Source: Prado023 sp963798745 (lineage in GTDB: Bacteria; Actinomycetota; Actinomycetes; S36-B12; CAIYMF01). Taken from it: a DNA stretch of 64,000 nt. The stretch lies in the NCBI GenBank assembly GCA_963798745.1, contig CAWCUF010000007.1, positions 443,400-507,399 on the forward strand, read 5' to 3'. Under the pieces are notes generated by a model. The model saw only the letters and a list, made by a program, of their open reading frames with translations. It was not told where the DNA came from and searched no databases. A program made the translations under genes and the position numbers. Shown one piece after another: positions 18,574-30,848 of this stretch (the first letter of the stretch is position 1; each line of letters opens with the position of its first letter).

Positions 18574-19227
18574 TCAGACCCGCTCGCGCAACACCGCAAC
18601 GAGCAGGCCGTCGCCCACCGGCAGCAGGCTGGGCGTGAAGCGCTCGTCGTCGCGCACGGACGTGACCAGGGCGCGCAGGTCGATGGTCTGCGGGTCGCGC
18701 TGGGCCGGGTCGGCGACCTTGTCGTGCCAGAGCGCGTTGTCGAACACCACCGCGCCGCCGGGCCGGAGCAGCCGGACGGCCTGCTCCAGGTAGGCGGCGT
18801 ACTCGGACTTGTCCCCGTCGACGAACACGATGTCGTAGCCGCCGTCGGTCAGCCGCGGCAGCACCTCGAGTGCCCGGCCGGTGATCAGGCGGGTGCGCGC
18901 GGGGCTCATCCCCGCTGCGGCGAACGTGGCGCGTGCCACGCGCTGGTTCTCCGCCTCGACATCCACGCTCGTCAGGATGCCGTCGGGGCGCATCCCGCGC
19001 AGCAGCGCCAACCCCGAGACACCGGCGCCCGTGCCGACCTCGACCACGGCCTTGGCCTCGAGCAGGGCGGCGACCACGGTCAGCGCCGTGGCCGCGCCGC
19101 GCCCGACCGGAGGACAGCCCAGCTCGTCGGCCCGCGCGCGCGCCTCGGTGACGAAGTCGTCCTCGGGCAGCCAGGACTCGGCGTAGTTCCAGCTCGAGGA
19201 GTGGGGGGCGGCGACAGCGGCGCACAT
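18574..19227 (-). CDS. Class I SAM-dependent O-methyltransferase
   Basis: The 217-aa O-methyltransferase_3-type protein has VVEVGTGAGVSGLALL (SAM loop), TSVDVEAENQRVAR, and the metal/catalytic DIVFVDGDKSEY and VVFDNALWHDK segments, as in CCoAOMT-like enzymes. In M. tuberculosis the orthologue (Rv1220c) lies divergent from sigE-rseA-htrA. Here it is divergent from htrA directly, with only about 250 bp between them. The substrate is unknown. Confidence 0.9.
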   Translation of the reverse strand: MCAAVAAPHSSSWNYAESWLPEDDFVTEARARADELGCPPVGRGAATALTVVAALLEAKAVVEVGTGAGVSGLALLRGMRPDGILTSVDVEAENQRVARATFAAAGMSPARTRLITGRALEVLPRLTDGGYDIVFVDGDKSEYAAYLEQAVRLLRPGGAVVFDNALWHDKVADPAQRDPQTIDLRALVTSVRDDERFTPSLLPVGDGLLVAVLRERV

Positions 19228-19505
19228 GGGGCGGCCTTTCGTGGCAGTGGGACTCGTGGCTGGGCACAGCGTAATCGCCGGGGCGCCGGGCGGATGCCCA
19301 CGGGGCGTCGTACGGCTGCGAGCCGGTCGCGGGGGTGGGGCGCTCCACCCCGACGGCGCCGCTCGCCGATCGTGCTGGTACCAGCTGACCGGGGGGCCGC
19401 AGCACGTCTCGGTGGGCCTTACCTCGCCCTGACGTTTCCCGGGGACCCGGCTGATCCAGCGCGTCTACGTTGTCGCACATGACCGTCAGCCATGACAATG
19501 AGCCC

Positions 19506-21232
<1,727 letters not shown>

Positions 21233-21254
21233 CCGGCTCAAGTACCCTTGGCCC

Positions 21255-21773
21255 GTGCCCGGGGACATCGGATTCGGCGAGATCGTGGCGATCGTGGTGA
21301 TCGCCCTGCTGGTCTTCGGGCCGGACCGGCTGCCCAAGATGGCCGCCGACGCCGGGCGAATGCTGCGCCAGGTCCGCCAGATGGCCGCGAACGCCCGGGC
21401 GGACCTGGTCGATGCCGCCGGTCTCGAGAACGACCCGGAACTGAGTCAGACCATGCGCGACCTGCGTGACCTCGATCCGCGTCGCGGGCTGTCCGGCATC
21501 CTGGCCGACGAGCCGACAAGGTCGCGCAAGGCCCAGGGAGGGGCCGGTGCGGGTGAGGGGATCGCCTCCGCGCGCCCCGGCGGTGCTGCTGGGGCAGTGG
21601 CACCAGAGGCCGCCCCCGGTGCCTCGGCCAGCGACGCCGACGCCGCGGGAAGTGCCGGCTCCCAGGGGTCGGCGCCCTCGGGTGCATCGGGCGCTGGCCC
21701 ATCGCGTCCCGCGGGGCCGACCGCCCCGCCAGTGGTTGCCCCGGCGCCAGCCGTCGACCCGGACTGGACCTGA
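21255..21773 (+). CDS. tatB: Twin-arginine translocase subunit TatB
   Basis: The 172-aa product starts VPGDIGFGEIVAIVVIALLVFGPDRLPK, the TatB membrane helix with the family FGPxRLP hinge. An amphipathic helix (AADAGRMLRQVRQMAANARADL) follows, then an Ala/Gly/Ser-rich tail. TatB with TatC recognises twin-arginine signal peptides. GTG 21255 was chosen because the homology starts there. htrA-tatB adjacency is conserved in actinobacteria (Rv1223-Rv1224). Confidence 0.92.
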   Translation: MPGDIGFGEIVAIVVIALLVFGPDRLPKMAADAGRMLRQVRQMAANARADLVDAAGLENDPELSQTMRDLRDLDPRRGLSGILADEPTRSRKAQGGAGAGEGIASARPGGAAGAVAPEAAPGASASDADAAGSAGSQGSAPSGASGAGPSRPAGPTAPPVVAPAPAVDPDWT

Positions 21774-21928
21774 GCCCGGCCACTCCGCTCAGGCGGCGGC
21801 CCGAGCATTGCGGCCTCTGCGCCAAGCAGCCTCAGATCCCTGGGGCGGTTGGACGTTCAGCGGCGATCGTGGCCCGGTTCGCCGAATCCTGCGCCTGGGC
21901 CCCCAGGGTGAGCACGGTCGCCGCGACA

Positions 21929-22245
21929 CGCCGAGTTGTGGTCGAACCCGGTCCCCGCGAGGGCGTGGCGACCGCGGAACGCCGAGTTGTGGTCGAACCC
22001 GGTCCCCGCGAGGGCGTGGCGACCGCGGAACGCCGAGTTGTGGTCGAACCCGGTCCCCGCGAGGGCGTGGCGACCGCGGAACGCCGAGTTGTGGTCGAAC
22101 CCGGTCCCCGCGAGGGCGTGGCGACCGCGGAACGCGGAGTTGTGGTTGAACCCGGGCGGTGGCGCCGAGGTCTTTCGACCACGCGGAGCGCGTTTGGGCC
22201 AGTCGGTGCTGCGCAGGACGTGTCTTTCCACCACAACTGCGCGTT
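21929..22245. repeat. Family A repeat, copy 3, with 51-bp tandem amplification
   Basis: The 640-bp gap 21774-22413 between convergent tatB and mrp has no gene. It holds four near-identical 51-bp units beginning GCCGAGTTGTGGTCGAAC at 21930, 21981, 22032 and 22083, and a fifth, diverged one at 22134. An inner inverted arm (TTTCGACCACGCGGAGCGC) and an outer right arm (CCACCACAACTGCGCG) follow, as in copies 1 and 2. So the left outer arm of the family A structure has been tandemly amplified. Confidence 0.85.
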
Positions 22246-22413
22246 TCGGCGGTTCAGGAGGTCCGCCCTGCCCAGTTCGGAGCCGGGGCGCTGGTCTGAT
22301 GGGTGTGGCGGGGTGTTGGGCGAGCCCGGAGCTGGGTAGGGCGCTTGGGACGCCCGGGGATGCTGGCGCGGGGTGCTGGCGTGCGGTGCTGCCGGCGGGG
22401 CGCTGGGCCGGGA

Positions 22414-23544
22414 CTAGAGCCGACCGGCGGGCGTCAGGCCCAGGGACAGCCCAGTCAGGCCGCGCGGCCGCTTGCCCAGCCGGGTCGCGATCCCGCGCAG
22501 CACCTCAGCCGCAGGAGAGCTCGGGTCGCTGAGCACGAGCGGCGCACCGGAGTCCCCGCCCTCGCGCAGCCGCACATCGAACGGGATCCGGCCGAGCACC
22601 GGCACCTCGGTGTTGGTCGCGCGCGAGAGCACGGTCGCGACCTTCTGGCCGCCGCCGGAGCCGAAGATGTCGACCACCTCGCCGCAGTGCGGGCACGGGA
22701 AGCCGCTCATGTTCTCCACCACGCCGGCCAGGCGCTGGTTGGTCTCCTTGGCCACCATGCCGGCGCGGACCGCGACCTCCGCAGCAGCCTCCTGCGGGGT
22801 GGTCACGACCACGACCTCTGCGTTCGGAAGCAGTTGCGCCGCCGAGATGGCCATGTCCCCAGTGCCGGGCGGCAGGTCGAGCAGAAGGACGTCCAGGTCG
22901 CCCCACCACACGTCGGCGAGGAACTGCTGCAGCGCGCGGTGCAGCATGGGCCCGCGCCAGGTCACCGGCTGGGTCACCCCGCCGGGCTTGAAGGGCAGCA
23001 TCGAGATCACCCGTACCCCGTGGCCGGTGGGCGGCATGATCAGGCCCTCGATCATGGTCGGGTTGCCGGTGGCTGAGAGCATCCGCGGGATGCTGTGGCC
23101 GTACACGTCGGCGTCGACCACGCCCACGGACAGGCCTTGGGCGGCCATCGACGCGGCCAGGTTCGCGGTCACCGACGACTTGCCGACGCCGCCCTTGCCG
23201 GAGGCGATCAGGTACACCCGGGTCAGCGATCCGGGTTGGGCGAACGGGATCTCGCGCTCGGGGCCGCCGAGCTTGGCGCGCATCTCCTTGCGCTGCTCGT
23301 CGCTCATCACGTCGAGGTCCACGGTCACGGTGCGCACATCGTCGAGGGCCTGTACCGCGGTGCTGACCCGGCCGATGATCTCCTCGCGCATGGGGCAGCC
23401 GGCCACGGTGAGGTAGACGTCCACATGCACGGCGTCACCGTCGATGCGGACGTCCTTGACCATCCCGAGTTCGGTGATGGGCCGACGGATCTCGGGGTCC
23501 TGGACCTCGGCGAGGACGGCATCGACTTGTTCGCGTGTGGGCAT
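22414..23544 (-). CDS. mrp: Mrp/NBP35-type iron-sulfur cluster carrier ATPase
   Basis: The 376-aa product has an N-terminal MIP18/DUF59 domain (VLAEVQDPEIRRPITELGMV, VAGCPMREEI). The P-loop NTPase part has IASGKGGVGKSSVTANLA with the deviant Walker A. CPHC (residues near 285) is the cluster-binding CxxC pair. It acts in the cytoplasm to deliver Fe-S clusters. ATG 23544 is the clear start. It keeps the synteny tatB ... mrp ... DUF1003-MgtE of actinobacteria (Rv1229c). Confidence 0.95.
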   Translation of the reverse strand: MPTREQVDAVLAEVQDPEIRRPITELGMVKDVRIDGDAVHVDVYLTVAGCPMREEIIGRVSTAVQALDDVRTVTVDLDVMSDEQRKEMRAKLGGPEREIPFAQPGSLTRVYLIASGKGGVGKSSVTANLAASMAAQGLSVGVVDADVYGHSIPRMLSATGNPTMIEGLIMPPTGHGVRVISMLPFKPGGVTQPVTWRGPMLHRALQQFLADVWWGDLDVLLLDLPPGTGDMAISAAQLLPNAEVVVVTTPQEAAAEVAVRAGMVAKETNQRLAGVVENMSGFPCPHCGEVVDIFGSGGGQKVATVLSRATNTEVPVLGRIPFDVRLREGGDSGAPLVLSDPSSPAAEVLRGIATRLGKRPRGLTGLSLGLTPAGRL

Positions 23545-23613
23545 GGCAGAAGCCTATGTCGGATCCCAGCGCCGAGCGTCCGGCGTCCGGCGGCCTGAGG
23601 AGCGTTGCCCCCC

Positions 23614-23696
23614 GGGATCGATCCAAGTTTGCGAGCTCTGAGGGCCAGCGGACTTGGATGGATCCCGGCCAGGGCCAGGAGACCTGGATGGATCGC
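23614..23696. repeat. Short intergenic inverted and direct repeats
   Basis: In the 391-bp gap 23545-23935, GGGATCGATCCAAGT (23614-23628) is inverted as ACTTGGATGGATCCC (23652-23666, one mismatch), and ACCTGGATGGATCGC (23682-23696) repeats it directly. No coding sequence is evident in the rest of the gap. Confidence 0.55.
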
Positions 23697-23895
23697 GCCC
23701 CGCCCCGCGCCGCGCCGACGCGCACGACCAAGCGAGTCGCCGGAGACGGGCCCTCGAGGGCGGACGTGGAGCAAGCCCGCGAAGCGGGCGCAGCAGTCCG
23801 CACTCGAGGGCCCGCGCAGGCGACGACCCAGAACCTGGGCGACGATCCAGACGCTTGGCGCCCCGAAGTTCTGGCGCCCCAAGGCCCAAGCGGCT

Positions 23896-23925
23896 CGACG
23901 ACCCGCCGGCACGGGCGGGTCGTCG
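23896..23925 (-). terminator. Terminator hairpin after glgP
   Basis: A perfect 12-bp stem CGACGACCCGCC (23896-23907) / GGCGGGTCGTCG (23914-23925) with a 6-nt loop lies 10 bp beyond the glgP stop on the minus strand. Confidence 0.65.
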
Positions 23926-23935
23926 GGCCGCCTGC

Positions 23936-26365
<2,430 letters not shown>

Positions 26366-26464
26366 GGGTCGCTCCATGGGCTCGGGCTGAGGTTCTGGGG
26401 AGTTCACGGTAATGGGTGCCAAGGAAGATCGCGCGCCCTGCGTGGGCCCATCGCGGGGTGTTGG

Positions 26465-27031
26465 TCAGAGGTTCGCGGGGCCCTGCCCAGGGCGCGGTTC
26501 ATCGTCGCCGACGTGCTCGGAGTTGGGGGGCCGGACCCCCTCGACCGAATCCGCCAACATGGCGCGCAGCTCGTCGGCGAGGTCGCGCACCTCGCCGCGC
26601 AGGAAGTCGCGGGTGGCCAGGTCGCCGGTGGCGATCCGCACCGAGGCGATCTCGCGCGTCAGGTACTCCGCGTCGGCGACCAGGCGCTCGGTGAGGTTGC
26701 GGTCCTCGAAGTACTGGACCTTGTCTCGGTCGGCCTGCCGGTTCTGGGCGAGCAGGATCAGGGGGGCGGCGTACGAGGCCTGCAACGAGAGCATCAGGGT
26801 CAGGAAGATGAACGGGAACTCGTCGAAGCGCAGGTCGACCGGGGCCAGGGTGTTCCACAGCAGCCACGCCACCACGAACGCGGTCATCCAGCCGATGAAC
26901 CGCGCCGAGCCGATGAACCGGGCCACCCGCTCGCTCCAGCGGCCGAACATCTCCGGGTCGTACTGCGCGGTGATCGTGCGGGTGCGGTCGCGCGGCTGGT
27001 CCAGGCGCGTGCGGGCGGGGTCGCGGGCCAT
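26465..27031 (-). CDS. DUF1003 membrane protein
   Basis: The 188-aa product has two membrane segments (FIGWMTAFVVAWLLWNTL and FPFIFLTLMLSLQASYAAPLILL) and the QNRQADRDKVQ motif of DUF1003, followed by a long helical tail. The function is unknown. It starts 3 nt after the stop of the MgtE-like gene, so the two are co-transcribed. This pairing is widely conserved in actinobacteria and suggests a shared role in cation handling (inference). Confidence 0.9.
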   Translation of the reverse strand: MARDPARTRLDQPRDRTRTITAQYDPEMFGRWSERVARFIGSARFIGWMTAFVVAWLLWNTLAPVDLRFDEFPFIFLTLMLSLQASYAAPLILLAQNRQADRDKVQYFEDRNLTERLVADAEYLTREIASVRIATGDLATRDFLRGEVRDLADELRAMLADSVEGVRPPNSEHVGDDEPRPGQGPANL

Positions 27032-27034
27032 CGG

Positions 27035-28306
27035 CTAGTCCTCCCCGTCCTCGTCGTCGGGCTCGGAGTCCAGGTCGCGCCAGTCCTGGGGCAGCATGTG
27101 GTCGATCACGTCGTCGACCGTCACCGCACCGAGCAGCCGGTCGAGCTCGTCGACCACCGGCAGCGCGACGAGGTTGTAGGTCGCGAAATAGCGGGTCACC
27201 GTGGACAGCGGGGCCTGCGGGCCGACCGGCTCCATGGAGTTGTCCACGACGGCCGAGACGAGCTTCGAGGGCGGTTCGCGCAGCAGCCGCTGGAAGTGCG
27301 CGACGCCCAGGAACTTGCCGGACGGGGTGTCCAGGGGCGCTCGCACCACATAGACCTGGGCGGCCAGCGAGGGCGAGACCTCGGGGCTGCGGACCCGGGC
27401 CAGCGCCTCGGCGACCGTCGCGTCGGGCAGCAGCATGATCGGCTCGGGATTCATCATGCCGCCGGCGGTCAGCTCGCCGTAGGACAGCAGCCGGCGCAGG
27501 TCCGCCGCCTCGTCGGGCTCCATCTCCTGCAGGAACTGCGCGGCCTGCTCCGGGGTCAGCTCGGAGAGCAGGTCGGCGGCGTCGTCGGGCTCCATGACCT
27601 CGAGGATGTCGGCGGCGCGTTCGAGGCCGAGCTCGGTGAGGATCTGCACGCGGTCGTCCTCGGGCAGCTCCTCGAGGACGTCGGCCAGCCGCTCGTCGTC
27701 GAGGTTGCGCGCCACCTCGAGTCGGCGCTTGTTCGGCAGGTCCTGCAGGACGTTGGCCAGGTCCGCCGGGCGCAGCGCGTCCATGGTGGCCAGCAGGCTG
27801 TCCACGCCCTGCTCCGCGGCGGTGCCGCCCATCGACAGCCCGTCGACCTCGTTCCAGGCCAGGGTCGTGGCCTCGCTGCGGCGCCGGAACCCGCGGTGCG
27901 CGCGCCCGGCATGCACCCACATGATCCGCCAGTCGCGGTTGCGGTCCTGCTGGATCGCGGCATCGACGACGACGGCCGGCTGGTTGGTGGCGCGGACGGT
28001 GACGCGGCGGTCGAGGAGCTCGCCGATGACCAGGGTCTCGCCCGGTCGCTGCTGGAAGCGGCGCAGGTCCAGGCGGGCTGTCACCACGACCTGACCGGCG
28101 TCGATGGACGTGACCCGGGTGATGGGCAGGAAGATCCGGCGGCGCGGGGGCACCTCCATCACGAGGCCCAGGATCCGGGGCGGCTCGCGGTCATGGCGCA
28201 GGACCACGACCAGGTCGCGGACCTTGCCCAGCGTGTCGCCCGCCTGGTCGAACACCCCGATGCCGGACAGGTGCGACACGAACACGCGCGCGCTGGTGCC
28301 GGTCAT
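27035..28306 (-). CDS. MgtE-N / CBS domain protein lacking a transport domain
   Basis: The 423-aa cytoplasmic protein has an N-terminal PRC-barrel-like part (ARVFVSHLSGIGVFDQAGDTLGKV). MgtE N-domain helical repeats follow (MDALRPADLANVLQDLP, LERAADILEVMEPDDAADLL, LQEMEPDEAADLRRLL), then a CBS pair. No MgtE membrane domain is present, so it is not itself a magnesium channel. It matches the Rv1232c type and may sense Mg2+ for a partner. The start MTGTSARV is ATG 28306. It is first in an operon with DUF1003. Confidence 0.88.
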   Translation of the reverse strand: MTGTSARVFVSHLSGIGVFDQAGDTLGKVRDLVVVLRHDREPPRILGLVMEVPPRRRIFLPITRVTSIDAGQVVVTARLDLRRFQQRPGETLVIGELLDRRVTVRATNQPAVVVDAAIQQDRNRDWRIMWVHAGRAHRGFRRRSEATTLAWNEVDGLSMGGTAAEQGVDSLLATMDALRPADLANVLQDLPNKRRLEVARNLDDERLADVLEELPEDDRVQILTELGLERAADILEVMEPDDAADLLSELTPEQAAQFLQEMEPDEAADLRRLLSYGELTAGGMMNPEPIMLLPDATVAEALARVRSPEVSPSLAAQVYVVRAPLDTPSGKFLGVAHFQRLLREPPSKLVSAVVDNSMEPVGPQAPLSTVTRYFATYNLVALPVVDELDRLLGAVTVDDVIDHMLPQDWRDLDSEPDDEDGED

Positions 28307-28383
28307 CACGGGGTCGAGGCTACTGGTGGCGGGCGCGTGCGGGCCGCAATGACGCCCCGAGGCGCGCATCGTCGCCGCCCTGT

Positions 28384-28436
28384 CGTTGGTGTGCACGGAA
28401 TCGACCTCTGAGTTGTCGATTCCGTGCACACCAACG
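28384..28436. repeat. Family B hairpin, copy 1 (perfect 22-bp arms)
   Basis: CGTTGGTGTGCACGGAATCG (first 20 nt of the 28384-28405 arm) is repeated in perfect inversion at 28415-28436 around a 9-nt loop. It lies between the MgtE-like gene and a gene remnant. Further copies are at 31971-32023 and 36540-36592. Confidence 0.9.
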
Positions 28437-28467
28437 CGGCCGCGGGGGCGGCGTCGCGGGGCAACCT

Positions 28468-28848
28468 GTGGATGAGCGCTGTGCGTTGCGGGGATGTCGG
28501 GGGATCGTGCGTGAATGGGACCGCGTGCATGTGACCGTGGACGTTCCGCGGCGCTCGGGGCGGCCGCCACGGGTCACCCCGGCCCGTGCGGTGCTCGACG
28601 CCGCCACGTGGGCGCGGTCCGCTCGGGAGCGGCTGTTCCTGCTGGCCGGCGCGGTCCAGCAGCGCCTGACCACGCCCGACCAGATCCGGCGGCAGCTGCG
28701 ATCCAGGGGGCGGGTCGCGTTCGCCGGCGAGATCCGCGACGTGCTCGACGAGATCGAGGGCGGCGTCACCAGCACCGCCGAGGCCGACTTCCGCCGCGCC
28801 TGTCGGGCGCGTGGCCTGCCCACCCCGCGGATTAGGGTCACGGGGTGA
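28468..28848 (+). pseudogene. Remnant of an AbiEi/DUF559-type protein
   Basis: The frame of 126 aa matches only the middle of actinobacterial DUF559-type proteins: RVTPARAVLDAATWARSARE, then LLAGAVQQRLTTPDQIRRQL, then EIRDVLDEIEGGVTSTAEADF and ARGLPTPRIRV. Both the N-terminal HTH part and the C-terminal nuclease-fold part are missing; the C-terminus is cut by the start of the DMT gene (GTGA overlap). It is best read as a decayed third member of the family with intact copies at 1224-2213 and 43774-44763, though more distant from them. Confidence 0.6.
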
Positions 28849-29771
28849 GCGCCGCACCCTCCACCCACCTGGCCAGGCCGCCGGTGGCCGACCTGTGGCT
28901 GCTGGGCGTGGCTGTGCTGGCGATCTCCACCTCGGGTCCGCTGATCGCGGCGTGCACCGCCCCGGCGCTGGCGATCGCGTTCTGGCGCTCGGCGCTCGGG
29001 TCGGGCGCGACCGCGGGGTTGGTCGCGTGGCGCCACCGTGCCGAGGTGCGCGCCCTCACGGGGGCGCAGTGGCGGCTCATGGCGTGGGCCGGAGTCCTGC
29101 TCGGGGCGCACTTCGCGACCTGGGTGCCCAGCCTGCGCTTCACCACCGTGGCGTCCTCCACGGCGCTGGTTGCCACGCAGCCGGTTTGGGCCGCGCTGAT
29201 CGCCCGGCGTCGGGGCGTACTGATCCCGCGCGCCGCCTGGGTGGGCATCATCGTGTCGCTGGCCGGGGTCCTGGTGCTGACCGGGGTCGACTTCGCGCTG
29301 ACCCCGAGGGCGTTGATCGGCGACGCGCTGGCCCTGGCCGGGGCGGTGCTCGCCGCGCTGTACGTCACCGTGGGCGAGCAGGTGCGCGCCAGCACGTCGA
29401 ACCCGACCTACACGGCCATCTGCTACGCGGGGGCAGCCGTGAGCCTGCTCGGGCTGATCGCCGTGCTTCGGGTGCCGCTGATCGGATTCTCCGCCCGGGA
29501 CTGGGCCCTGATCCTCGCGATCACCCTCGGTGCGCAACTGCTCGGGCACTCGGTGGTGAACCGGGTGCTGGCCACGACCTCGGCGACGGTGGTGTCCCTG
29601 GCGATCCTGTTCGAGATGCCCGGCTCCACGCTGATCGCCGCGGGATGGCTCGGCCAGATCCCGCCCTGGCAGATCATCCCGGCGGTGGTGCTGCTGTTCC
29701 TCGGAATCGCGCTGGTGATCCGGACCACGACCCGCTCCGACGACCCACCCTCCGAGCTGCCCCCGGCCTGA
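28845..29771 (+). CDS. EamA/DMT-family permease
   Basis: The 308-aa product has about ten membrane segments in two EamA repeats (LLGVAVLAISTSGPLI, WAGVLLGAHFATWVPSLRFT, VALVATQPVWAALIARR-like, then GDALALAGAVLAALYV, LILAITLGAQLLGHSVVN). Drug/metabolite transporters of this type export amino acids or other small molecules; the substrate is unknown. The GTG start at 28845 overlaps the remnant stop, so it may use the remnant's transcript. Confidence 0.88.
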   Translation: MSAAPSTHLARPPVADLWLLGVAVLAISTSGPLIAACTAPALAIAFWRSALGSGATAGLVAWRHRAEVRALTGAQWRLMAWAGVLLGAHFATWVPSLRFTTVASSTALVATQPVWAALIARRRGVLIPRAAWVGIIVSLAGVLVLTGVDFALTPRALIGDALALAGAVLAALYVTVGEQVRASTSNPTYTAICYAGAAVSLLGLIAVLRVPLIGFSARDWALILAITLGAQLLGHSVVNRVLATTSATVVSLAILFEMPGSTLIAAGWLGQIPPWQIIPAVVLLFLGIALVIRTTTRSDDPPSELPPA

Positions 29772-29981
29772 ACCCGGACTCAGCCAGGACGGCTGACCCG
29801 AGCGCCGCGCCGCCCAGGGTCCGGGCCGACCACCCTGCGGCGACCTGCCCCCGACCTGCCCCGCCCGACCTGCCCGACCTGCCCCCGACCTGTCGATCAG
29901 AGCCGACCTGCCCCTCGACCCGCCCCCGACCAGAGCGATCAGAGCCGACCTACCCGACCGGGTCGACCAAACCGCGTGACC
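29772..29981. repeat. CCGACCTGCC-rich low-complexity spacer
   Basis: The 210-bp gap between convergent genes is built of repeated GACCTGCCCC / GACCAGAGC words (GCCCCCGACCTG several times; ATCAGAGCCGACCT twice). It has no coding signal and no clear terminator. Confidence 0.5.
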
Positions 29982-30848
29982 TCAGGCCTCGAGCGCGGTG
30001 ATCGCCTCGTGGAAGGCCAGCGTGCGCTCAGCCGAGGCCACGTGCAGGTTCTCGATCATCCGACCGTGGTAGGTGACCACGCCCGACCCGCGCCCGGCCT
30101 CCCACGCGGCGAGGATCCCACGCGCGTCCTCGACCGCCTTCTCCGAGGGCGCGAACGCCTCGTTGGCCGGCCCGACCTGACCGGGGTGGATCAGCGTCTT
30201 GCCGTCGAACCCCATCTCGCGGCCCTGCTGGCACTCGGCGGCGAACCCGTCGGCGTTCTTCACATCGTTGTAGACGCCGTCGAGGATGGCCCTGCCCGTG
30301 GCGCGCGCGGCCAGCAGCGCCAGTCCCAGCCCGGTCAGCAGCGGCTGGCGGCCGGGCACGTGCTCGGCGTAGAGCTCCTTGGCCAGGTCGTTGGTACCCA
30401 TCACCAGCACCGACAGCCGATCGGAGGCCGACGCGATCTCAGCCGCCCGCAGCATCGCGATCGGGGTCTCCACCATCGCCCACAGGGTCGTGTGCTCCGG
30501 GGCGCCGTGGGCCTCCATCGCGGCCACCAGCGTCCGGACGGCCTCGGCGGAGTCCACCTTCGGCACCACGATCGCGTCCGGCCCGGCGGCGCACGCGGCA
30601 GCCATGTCGTCGGCGTGCCACTGGGTGTCGGCACCGTTGATCCGGATGGTCAGCTCACGCCGGCCGTACTCCCCGGACGCCGCAGCGGCGCACGCCGCGT
30701 CGCGCGCGGCCGGCTTCGCGTCCGGCGCCACGGCGTCCTCGAGGTCGAGGATCAGCCCGTCGCAGGCGATCGTCTTGGCCTTCTCCAGGGCGCGCTCGTT
30801 CGACGAGGGCATGTAGAGCACCGAGCGGCGCGGTCGCAGCGTGGTCAT
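29982..30848 (-). CDS. HpcH/HpaI-type CoA-ester lyase (CitE-like)
   Basis: The 288-aa product is a CitE-like TIM-barrel: RRSVLYMPSSNERALEKA, GLILDLEDAVAPDAK (Mg-binding acidic motif), PKVDSAEAVRTL, AMVETPIAMLRA and GKTLIHPGQ. Such enzymes cleave citramalyl-CoA or malyl-CoA or hydrolyse malyl-CoA. It overlaps the stop of the upstream malyl-CoA-lyase-like gene by ATGA, so the pair is translated together. By analogy with ethylmalonyl-CoA pathway operons it could be the second lyase or the malyl-CoA thioesterase (inference). Confidence 0.85.
   Translation of the reverse strand: MTTLRPRRSVLYMPSSNERALEKAKTIACDGLILDLEDAVAPDAKPAARDAACAAAASGEYGRRELTIRINGADTQWHADDMAAACAAGPDAIVVPKVDSAEAVRTLVAAMEAHGAPEHTTLWAMVETPIAMLRAAEIASASDRLSVLVMGTNDLAKELYAEHVPGRQPLLTGLGLALLAARATGRAILDGVYNDVKNADGFAAECQQGREMGFDGKTLIHPGQVGPANEAFAPSEKAVEDARGILAAWEAGRGSGVVTYHGRMIENLHVASAERTLAFHEAITALEA

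Noticed and set aside
19441..19470. ECF-sigma-type promoter (GGGGACC ... CGTCT) before htrA
   Set aside because: The spacer is about 14 bp rather than 16-17 and the -35 is not a good GGAAC; it could be chance in GC-rich DNA.
21930..22134. CRISPR-like array
   Set aside because: The repeat period is 51 bp and whole units, including the would-be spacers, are nearly identical; there is no cas gene nearby. It is a plain tandem repeat.
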